Of a stretch of 6,574 bases of DNA, positions 1 through 5,927 are shown piece by piece. The notes beneath the pieces were generated by a model that was not told the origin of the DNA, ran no database searches, and saw nothing but the letters and a program-made list of their open reading frames with translations. The stretch spans positions 1 through 6,574 of the forward strand of contig JAFVWD010000293.1 in the NCBI GenBank assembly GCA_017501865.1. Reading direction: 5' to 3'. The position numbers and the translations under genes were made by a program. Source of the stretch: Clostridia bacterium. GTDB lineage: Bacteria; Bacillota; Clostridia; Oscillospirales; Acutalibacteraceae. Position 1 is the stretch's first letter, and every line of letters starts with the position of its first letter.

Positions 1-250
1 CAATATTTCCGTTACCGTCAACCGGGACATCTGTCATAATCTGACTGAAAATATATTGCTGGAATTCTTCAGTATCCCCTACATACTCCGTAATATCTAC
101 AGTAGAACTCCTTGTCGCTTTATGTAAAGTTGGTGAAAGCCTCGGCTTATTCACTTCAATATACTCGCCTGCAAGTGCAAAATTAGCATTTGCAAACATA
201 AAAACCAAAACAAGAACACTGCAAAGTACTCGTTTTAATGTTGTTTTCAT
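1..250 (-). CDS. Secreted protein of unknown function, N-terminal fragment (3' end outside window)
   Basis: Starting at the ATG at 248-250 and reading leftwards, 83 codons are open and the frame leaves the window without a stop. The product begins with a textbook Sec signal peptide: basic residues K2, K6 and R7, a hydrophobic stretch over about residues 8-26, and an A-L-A signal peptidase I site before Gly28. Cys10 lies before the hydrophobic core, so this is not a lipoprotein. The mature part seen (28-83) is polar, with VDITEY at 51-56 followed by an acidic, probably helical segment. That pattern loosely recalls the N-terminal regions of clostridial exported transglutaminase-like proteins, but too little is present to assign a family. 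The start is supported by a very good ribosome-binding site and a near-perfect promoter. It is transcribed separately from the glycosidase operon, being cut off from it by the terminator at 329-355. No function is assigned. Confidence 0.85.
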   Translation of the reverse strand, partial: MKTTLKRVLCSVLVLVFMFANANFALAGEYIEVNKPRLSPTLHKATRSSTVDITEYVGDTEEFQQYIFSQIMTDVPVDGNGNI

Positions 251-254
251 ATTT

Positions 255-263
255 ATCACCCCT
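255..263 (-). promoter_or_regulatory. Ribosome-binding site of the secreted-protein gene
   Basis: The minus strand reads AGGGGTGAT, matching eight of nine bases of the ideal complement of the 16S rRNA tail (GGAGGTGAT), four bases before the ATG. It fixes the start codon at 248-250. Confidence 0.85.
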
Positions 264-280
264 GTACTTTTATACCTTAT

Positions 281-309
281 ATTATAAATTAGATAATAAA
301 TCAAGTCAA
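281..309 (-). promoter_or_regulatory. Sigma-A promoter of the secreted-protein gene
   Basis: On the minus strand a TTGACT -35 box (304-309) is followed by exactly 17 bases and a perfect TATAAT -10 box (281-286). Transcription would start near 274, giving a leader of about 24 bases containing the ribosome-binding site. No operator-like repeat is evident, so the gene may be expressed strongly and constitutively. The strength is inferred from consensus match only. Confidence 0.85.
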
Positions 310-320
310 TTACGCATTTT

Positions 321-355
321 ACACAAAAGCACGCGGGTATTTTTTACCCACGTGC
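321..355 (-). terminator. Rho-independent terminator of the beta-galactosidase/GH78 operon
   Basis: The arms at 329-339 and 345-355 pair over 11 positions with one C/A mismatch (334/350), enclosing a five-base loop. On the minus strand the hairpin is followed by TTTTGTGT, a short T-rich tract. On the plus strand no comparable T run follows, so it acts on leftward transcription. It begins about 20 bases after the GH78 stop codon and ends about a dozen bases before the -35 box of the next gene, insulating the two units. Confidence 0.85.
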
Positions 356-375
356 CAAAGTATGTTTTGTTAACC

Positions 376-2709
376 CTATGCTTCATTAAAATACCTGACA
401 ATATACTGTACAACCGCACCAAACATAGGGTGACTGTGAGAAGCCTCGCCATTCCAGTTTTCCCAAAGAGTTGTTGCTCCGTGCTTTTTCATATTGTAAA
501 AGGTATTTTCTTTTTCTGATGTCAGAAGCTTGAATGCTAATTCCTTATAACCGTTTTCACAAAGCACACGAATTAAAATATCGGTACCAAAAATACCTGT
601 ATCAAATTCTCCGAGAGCTTCGTACTTATCAACAATAGCTTTAAGTGTTCTTTCATCACCTAAGCCAATATCATAGGCATATGCATCACTTGCTTCTTTA
701 GAGGAACAGAATGTACCTGTCTCTTCGTCGTAATACACCTTTGTAAATGCTTTTATAATATGTTCAAGCCTTATCTTTAATTTAGCAGTTTCTTTGCCTA
801 AAATTTCAGAAATTTCTATAACCTGCTTAAAGGCCTTTATTAAGAAATATGTATTTACAAATGGTTCAGGTATAAGATTTTTGTTGCCCGGTGAGCACCA
901 ATCACCAAGACACCATCCGCCTAATTCTTCTCTGACAACAAGACCGTTTTCACTTCTGTCTTCCATATAATCAAGGAAGTTAAGCATATTATTGTAATAT
1001 TTTCTGAGAACACTTTCATCCTTGTAGAATTTATAGAATGAATACGGAACAAACACAATTGCACCGCCCCAGCCACCGGGGCCGCCTCCGCCACCACGGA
1101 ATGGTGCTGTGTGCTGTACGTGACCTGTATAAATATCCTGACAATCGGCTACATCCTGCATCCATTTTCTGTACATTTCTTCAGCATCAAAGCAAGTCAT
1201 TACTGCTTCACATGCCAACTGACCGTCACCTGTATAACCAAGTCTTTCACGGTGCGGACAGTCGGACGGAATACAACCGTGTGTATTACTCAGCTGTGTT
1301 CTTATGAATGCGTCAAAAATCCATTGCAAGGTTTCATTACTTGATTTAAAACTTACTGTTTGCTTCAAATCTGTATGTGTAACTCTGTATTCAACTACCT
1401 CTACATCACCTATAACCTCAAAATATCTTGCACCGTGCCAGGTAAAAATTGTATGGAATTCTGTTTTTTCCTTGTCTCTTATAAATCTGTCCTTCTGAAC
1501 TCTTGATTCCCAGCCTGCAGAATCAAAGTTAAGCGTAAAGTCATCATTTATATTTTCAGCATAACGAATATCACAAACACCGCTGTGAGAAGTATCATCA
1601 AGGAACCTGATTACTGCATAGCCTGAAATATTTTCACCTATATCATAAACCTTTATGTCGCCGTGCTCATAAATACATTGTGGCTTAATTGTTCTTATAA
1701 CCTTATCAGGAAGGCATTTCTGTTCCTGAAGAATTGTAAGAGGTCTTTCTGCAATCTGTGGAATTTTCCAGTGCTCTATACTGCTTTCTGTATCAGAAAA
1801 ATCGAAATTACCGAGACGTGCATCGTGCTCTTCACCATAATATATATTTGTTTTCCTTACAAAAGAGCCTATATATCTCAGATCGGTGTCACTTTTGAGT
1901 ATAGTTTTGTTATCCTGCACCATTTTAAAGCAAAGCATAAGGTTCCCGTAAGGTGTTACACCTTCGCTCACACTTTCGTACTGACAGAACCAACCGCCAC
2001 CAATATGGAAAACAATACTGTTCTTACCTTCCCTGAGAAAATCCTTGACATCAATTTTTTCATAAAGAATTCTCTGTGTCATTTTATCGAAAATAGGGTA
2101 CGATAAGCTCTTCACATCGGTTTTTACATAATTAGTCCACGCAGGAGCCAGAAGTCTGTCTGAAATTTTTCTGCCGTTTATATAAATTTCGCAGAATCCG
2201 AGACCGCTTGCGTAAAGCAAGGTTTCTTTAAGGTTTTCTTCATCAAGATAAAAATCTCTTCGTACAATTACAGCATCTCTGGCACCATCAAATGTAACCC
2301 ATTCTGCATCATCAAAAATAAATTGATGTGAGCATCTCACAAAACGTCTGCCGTCTTTTTCGTATGATACGCCGTCTACCGCTAAACCCATTTTTTCAAA
2401 AAAATGAACAACAGAAACAGGAGCTTCACAGAAAATCTCGGTTGCATTTTGTTTTAATGCATAAGCCTTAAGGCTTTTCACTATCCATCTGCCTAACCTG
2501 TTTGCTCTGTACTGTCCTTTAACGAAAACATCGTAGATTTCATAAACACCTTTTTCTGTTTCAACGACACTACCGGAAGCAATAATTTCATCCTCAACAG
2601 AAAGACTGACATGCTGAGCATTTTCATCCTTGTCATTTTTACCTCTGAGTAAAAGAATCTGACCGTATGCCTTATCCTTTGTATCGTGCATAAATAAAGT
2701 AATAGCCAT
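376..2709 (-). CDS. GH78 alpha-L-rhamnosidase-type glycoside hydrolase with N-terminal GNAT-like domain
   Basis: This 777-residue protein has two parts. Residues about 1-128 resemble a GNAT acetyltransferase of the ElaA/YjcF type: a strand at 57-64, the loop-helix QYRANRLG (66-73), and a C-terminal FFEKMGL (103-109). The canonical acetyl-CoA loop R-x-x-G-x-G is poorly kept (R68-A-N-R-L-G73), so activity is doubtful. Residues about 133-777 are a GH78 enzyme, a family of inverting alpha-L-rhamnosidases. Seen are the N-terminal beta domain (GLGFCEIYING near 169-179, APAWTNY near 188-194), a concanavalin-like domain (VYDIGENISGY near 354-364), and an (alpha/alpha)6 catalytic barrel. The barrel carries SDCPHRERLGYTGD (482-495), with Glu488 the likely general acid and Asp483 and Asp495 nearby, a glycine-rich loop at 539-549, GWCLGDWC (598-605), and TTLWENW (746-752) with Glu750 the likely base. 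There is no signal peptide, so it is cytoplasmic. It is the last gene of the operon. Rhamnosidase specificity is inferred; some GH78-like proteins differ. Confidence 0.9.
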   Translation of the reverse strand: MAITLFMHDTKDKAYGQILLLRGKNDKDENAQHVSLSVEDEIIASGSVVETEKGVYEIYDVFVKGQYRANRLGRWIVKSLKAYALKQNATEIFCEAPVSVVHFFEKMGLAVDGVSYEKDGRRFVRCSHQFIFDDAEWVTFDGARDAVIVRRDFYLDEENLKETLLYASGLGFCEIYINGRKISDRLLAPAWTNYVKTDVKSLSYPIFDKMTQRILYEKIDVKDFLREGKNSIVFHIGGGWFCQYESVSEGVTPYGNLMLCFKMVQDNKTILKSDTDLRYIGSFVRKTNIYYGEEHDARLGNFDFSDTESSIEHWKIPQIAERPLTILQEQKCLPDKVIRTIKPQCIYEHGDIKVYDIGENISGYAVIRFLDDTSHSGVCDIRYAENINDDFTLNFDSAGWESRVQKDRFIRDKEKTEFHTIFTWHGARYFEVIGDVEVVEYRVTHTDLKQTVSFKSSNETLQWIFDAFIRTQLSNTHGCIPSDCPHRERLGYTGDGQLACEAVMTCFDAEEMYRKWMQDVADCQDIYTGHVQHTAPFRGGGGGPGGWGGAIVFVPYSFYKFYKDESVLRKYYNNMLNFLDYMEDRSENGLVVREELGGWCLGDWCSPGNKNLIPEPFVNTYFLIKAFKQVIEISEILGKETAKLKIRLEHIIKAFTKVYYDEETGTFCSSKEASDAYAYDIGLGDERTLKAIVDKYEALGEFDTGIFGTDILIRVLCENGYKELAFKLLTSEKENTFYNMKKHGATTLWENWNGEASHSHPMFGAVVQYIVRYFNEA

Positions 2710-2714
2710 AATAC

Positions 2715-2721
2715 TCTCCTT
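2715..2721 (-). promoter_or_regulatory. Ribosome-binding site of the GH78 gene
   Basis: AAGGAGA on the minus strand lies five bases before the ATG at 2707-2709, inside the 17-base gap after the beta-galactosidase stop. It supports the start that includes the GNAT-like domain, so the fusion is likely translated as one polypeptide rather than beginning at an internal methionine. Confidence 0.85.
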
Positions 2722-2726
2722 ATTTA

Positions 2727-5700
2727 TTACTCATCCTTATTAACAACTATAACGAAGTTGAATGTTAATTCTTTTGATAAATCAATTGTGTACTGAGGAA
2801 GAGTTTCAGGACCGCATGAGCCTGAGCCTGTTCCTCTTGTAAAGCCGTCAAGTGTTACAAATGTTGTATTTTCATTAACAACATCCTCACGGTGATTACC
2901 TTTAAGAAGTGTTTCCTGACTGTAGTTATGAATATTGAATGTGAATTCTCTGTCAGAATAAATAAGCACCTCTTCACCCTTGTCGCTTCTGAGCTTTACA
3001 TATTTCGTGTCACAGTGATTTGAATTATCCTGAGGGCGGATATACGGCTCGTGACTGTCTGCAACCGAGCTGTTATAAAGACCTATGTAAGATTGTGCTT
3101 TATAGTCACAAAGGCACTCAAGCTCACCTCTTCCGAAGTATTCAAATTGATTGAATCTCTTATCTAATTCAACAGTAAGACCTATTCTCGGAACACTTTC
3201 AAGTACTTTTGCACCTTCTTCTGTCCTCTTAACTGCAACCTCAATATCTATTACGCCATTTCCGCCGATGATATAAATGAGCTGTGCATCAAAAATCGGA
3301 TATTTCTCACCATAAACAGTTATGTATTCCGAAACTATTGCAATACCTGATTTTACTTCGGCACTTATATCATTAACCTCTATTTTCGGATTTGCGAGAT
3401 TTTCTCTTTGCCACATTTCAAGAGTCTGTGCATCGTTATCTGTATATGCTCTTGCAAGATTAAGCATAAAGCCTTTATGAGAAACAGGAGCCTTATTTAA
3501 GATACTTACACCATCCTTTTTGTAGCTTAACATCTCACCTGTTTCCTCTGAGAACACAACACTGCCGTTTTCAAACTTAACTGTTATAAGCTCTTCATCA
3601 GATGTAATTGCAACCTTACCGCTTGTAAGAAGTGGCAGGTCAAAATCTGCTTTATTAAGCTCTATTTGCTCTTTTGCTACTTCATAATCATTTTCAAGAT
3701 ATGTTATGTTAAGATAAACATTTTTATCTTTATTTATTTTTGGCAAGTCCAATGTATATGTAGCATCCTTCAAGGCCTCAATTTCAGTCATAAATGAGCC
3801 GCAGCTTGCATTTACACCGTTTTCCTGCAGTTCCCAATAAATTTCAATACCTTCTGAAGATTTGAAACGATTGGTATTTGTAACAGTCAGCTTATTATTA
3901 GAGAATTTTTTTACTCTCAACGGACGGTAAACATTTTTCATTTCCATAGCACCTGTATGAGGTGTTCTGTCAGGATAGAAAAGACCATCTACGCAGAAGC
4001 AGCCATCGTGCAATTTTTCGCCGTGGTCACCACCGTAGGTATATTCATATTTAAAACCATCTTTACTCTTGTCATGCTTTACAGAATGGTCAGCCCATTC
4101 CCATATGCATCCGCCCATAAATATGTCATCTGACATAAATATCTGAAAATAATCCTCTAATGAGCCCGGACCCATCCCCATCGCGTGAGCATATTCACAA
4201 AGATAAAACGGAACCTCCTTGTACTGTTTTCCGCGTTTACCTTCTCTTACCTTAATTAAATCATCAGGATGCGTATACATTTCTGAGAAAACATCATAGT
4301 GATAGCGCTTTGTTCTGCACACACTCTCGTAATGAACAGGTATCGAGGTACCTGTTTCTTTGAGCATTTTATAGCACTTATCCTGACATTTATAGCCTTC
4401 CGCCTCATTGCCTAAAGACCACATTGTAACCGAAGCATGGTTCCTGTCGCGGTAATACATTCTTCTGACTCTGTCCATATAATGCTTCGCCCATTTAATA
4501 TCATTGCTTATAGCATCTCCCTCACAGCCTAAATGGAAAAGACCGTGAGTTTCAATATCTGCCTCATCAACGACATAAAGACCATAATGATCACACAGCT
4601 CTAAAAAGTAAGGATCCGGAGGGTAGTGTGAGGTGCGAACACAGTTTACATTATAATCCTTCATAAGAAGAACATCTTTGAGCAAATCATCACCGTTAAG
4701 TGCATAGCCTTTTGTTTCGTGGGTATCATGATGATTTACACCCTTAAGCTTAACCTTTTTACCATTAAAATAAAATACTGCATTTTTAATTTCGATAGTC
4801 TTGAAGCCGTGATATGAACGCAATGTCATAACCTCTTTTTCACCATCAAGAAGAGTTAAGTAAAGCTCGTAAAGCTTCGGAATTTCAGCACTCCATTCCT
4901 CAACATCAAGATTTTTAAATACAAGCTCTGTTGTTTTTTTGGCATCAACAATTTCTGTTGCTATTACCTTTTCGCCATCTGTCAGGGCAACCTCTATCTT
5001 TTTATTTTTCAGGTCACCCTTTACCTCTGCTTTAACTGACAGGTTGTACTTTCCGCCCTTTTTAACGGATACTGCCTCATAATCATTGATATAAGCTTTA
5101 TTATATGTATGAAGAAGAACATCACGGAAAATACCGTTTTCCCTGAACATATCCTGCGCTTCAAGATATGAACCGTTTGACCAACGGAAAACAACCGCAA
5201 GAATTTCGTTTTCGCCCTCTTTTAAATATTTTGTAATATCGAACTCATATGAATTGTGAGAGCCTTCACCATATCCTACAAATTCACCGTTTACATAAAG
5301 ATCAAGTGAAGCCGCCACACCTAAAAAGGTTATTATAAAATTTTTGTTTATATCTTTTATTGTAATATTCTTTCTGTAAACACCACAGGAAAAATCCTCA
5401 GGAAGCTCAGGAGGCTTTACACCCTGCTTTTCAGGGAGTCCTAAATACACAGGGTCAAATGTATAAGGACAGTTTATGTAAGCGGGACTGTCATAACCAG
5501 TTCTTTGCCAGGTTGACGGAACCGAAATCTTATCAAACTTGATTTTATCGGTATCTAATTTCTCAGGAAGCTTTGATTTTTTCTTATAATATTTAAAATC
5601 CCATTCACCTGAAAGAACCGTTACCATATCACTCTTGTATCTTTCAAAATTATAAAGGTATTTTTCTGCATTCGACTTTTTGGAATGCGCAATAAAATAT

Positions 5701-5774
5701 GCTCTTGGCTCAAGTCGGTTTACCCCTATAGTTTTAAAATCACAATGATTTGTTTTGTTGATTAAGTATTTCAT
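2727..5774 (-). CDS. lacZ: LacZ-type GH2 beta-galactosidase
   Basis: The 1015-residue product matches the usual length and five-domain order of LacZ. These are a sugar-binding jelly-roll (about 48-222; VPSTWQRTGYDSPAY, then RWSNGSYLEAQDMF), an Ig-like domain (about 225-325), a TIM barrel (about 327-620), a second Ig-like domain (about 622-710), and the C-terminal beta-galactosidase small-chain domain (about 730-1010). By comparison with E. coli LacZ, Glu457 in GNEAEG is the acid/base and Glu527 in CEYAHAMG the nucleophile. Glu408 and His410 correspond to metal ligands. His349, His383, Met499, Tyr500, His530, Trp558 and Phe593 line the site. It hydrolyses terminal beta-galactosides with retention. 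No signal peptide or membrane segment is present, so it acts in the cytoplasm. It is first in a two-gene operon with the GH78 gene. E. coli Trp999 has no counterpart (the C-terminus reads RGTGSGSCGPETLPQY) and Asn604 is Asp596, both as in many Firmicutes enzymes. The natural substrate may not be lactose. Confidence 0.95.
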   Translation of the reverse strand: MKYLINKTNHCDFKTIGVNRLEPRAYFIAHSKKSNAEKYLYNFERYKSDMVTVLSGEWDFKYYKKKSKLPEKLDTDKIKFDKISVPSTWQRTGYDSPAYINCPYTFDPVYLGLPEKQGVKPPELPEDFSCGVYRKNITIKDINKNFIITFLGVAASLDLYVNGEFVGYGEGSHNSYEFDITKYLKEGENEILAVVFRWSNGSYLEAQDMFRENGIFRDVLLHTYNKAYINDYEAVSVKKGGKYNLSVKAEVKGDLKNKKIEVALTDGEKVIATEIVDAKKTTELVFKNLDVEEWSAEIPKLYELYLTLLDGEKEVMTLRSYHGFKTIEIKNAVFYFNGKKVKLKGVNHHDTHETKGYALNGDDLLKDVLLMKDYNVNCVRTSHYPPDPYFLELCDHYGLYVVDEADIETHGLFHLGCEGDAISNDIKWAKHYMDRVRRMYYRDRNHASVTMWSLGNEAEGYKCQDKCYKMLKETGTSIPVHYESVCRTKRYHYDVFSEMYTHPDDLIKVREGKRGKQYKEVPFYLCEYAHAMGMGPGSLEDYFQIFMSDDIFMGGCIWEWADHSVKHDKSKDGFKYEYTYGGDHGEKLHDGCFCVDGLFYPDRTPHTGAMEMKNVYRPLRVKKFSNNKLTVTNTNRFKSSEGIEIYWELQENGVNASCGSFMTEIEALKDATYTLDLPKINKDKNVYLNITYLENDYEVAKEQIELNKADFDLPLLTSGKVAITSDEELITVKFENGSVVFSEETGEMLSYKKDGVSILNKAPVSHKGFMLNLARAYTDNDAQTLEMWQRENLANPKIEVNDISAEVKSGIAIVSEYITVYGEKYPIFDAQLIYIIGGNGVIDIEVAVKRTEEGAKVLESVPRIGLTVELDKRFNQFEYFGRGELECLCDYKAQSYIGLYNSSVADSHEPYIRPQDNSNHCDTKYVKLRSDKGEEVLIYSDREFTFNIHNYSQETLLKGNHREDVVNENTTFVTLDGFTRGTGSGSCGPETLPQYTIDLSKELTFNFVIVVNKDE

Positions 5775-5780
5775 AATATT

Positions 5781-5787
5781 TCCTCAC
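5781..5787 (-). promoter_or_regulatory. Ribosome-binding site of the beta-galactosidase gene
   Basis: GTGAGGA on the minus strand, with the GAGGA core six bases before the ATG at 5772-5774, supports that start codon. Confidence 0.8.
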
Positions 5788-5812
5788 TTGATATTATTTT
5801 TACAACATTTTA

Positions 5813-5841
5813 ATTCTAACACAGACTTTATTCTTTTTCAA
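5813..5841 (-). promoter_or_regulatory. Sigma-A promoter of the beta-galactosidase/GH78 operon
   Basis: On the minus strand a TTGAAA -35 box (5836-5841), a 17-base spacer and a TAGAAT -10 box (5813-5818) are present, with TG one base upstream of the -10 (extended form). Initiation would fall near 5806, giving a leader of about 32 bases. The DNA upstream (about 5842-5880) is almost entirely A and T, as in UP elements. No convincing cre site or dyad operator overlaps it, so its sugar control cannot be read from the sequence. Confidence 0.75.
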
Positions 5842-5888
5842 TTTATTTAATGATTTTTTAAAATTTTATCGCATTTATTTTCTGTTTA

Positions 5889-5897
5889 TGGTACAAT
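5889..5897 (+). promoter_or_regulatory. Extended -10 promoter of recD2
   Basis: TGGTACAAT fits TGn plus a TACAAT -10 box (5892-5897). No good -35 box is found at 16-18 bases upstream, which is tolerable for an extended -10 promoter. The start would be near 5904, about 24 bases before the recD2 ATG. This promoter and the divergent one at 5813-5841 have their -10 boxes about 75 bases apart. Confidence 0.55.
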
Positions 5898-5916
5898 ATC
5901 CGTAAACTAATTTTTC

Positions 5917-5922
5917 AGGAGA
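5917..5922 (+). promoter_or_regulatory. Ribosome-binding site of recD2
   Basis: AGGAGA lies five bases before the ATG at 5928-5930 and fixes the recD2 start. Confidence 0.85.
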
Positions 5923-5927
5923 AAAAT

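Noticed and set aside
220..222. Cys10 of the secreted protein as a lipoprotein attachment cysteine
   Set aside because: It precedes the hydrophobic core instead of following it, and a good A-L-A signal peptidase I site is present further along.
238..519. Plus-strand open frame of 93 codons across the terminator and the end of the GH78 gene
   Set aside because: It crosses the start of the secreted-protein gene, its promoter and the terminator on the opposite strand; the composition is that of AT-rich noncoding sequence.
1038..1498. Three short plus-strand open frames (64-89 codons)
   Set aside because: All lie inside the GH78 gene on the opposite strand, overlap one another and resemble no protein family.
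1663..2106. Open frame of 147 codons on the plus strand
   Set aside because: It is antisense to the strongly supported GH78 gene, lacks a ribosome-binding context and has a cysteine- and phenylalanine-rich composition typical of a reverse-frame shadow.
2300..2350. Possibility that the GNAT and GH78 parts are joined by a sequencing frameshift
   Set aside because: The frame is continuous, no homopolymer slip or stop is needed, and no second ribosome-binding site or plausible start is seen at the junction.
5788..5805. Possible dyad operator (TTGATATTATTTTTACAA) in the beta-galactosidase leader
   Set aside because: Only five of nine half-site positions are symmetrical and the sequence is A/T-rich, so this is expected by chance.
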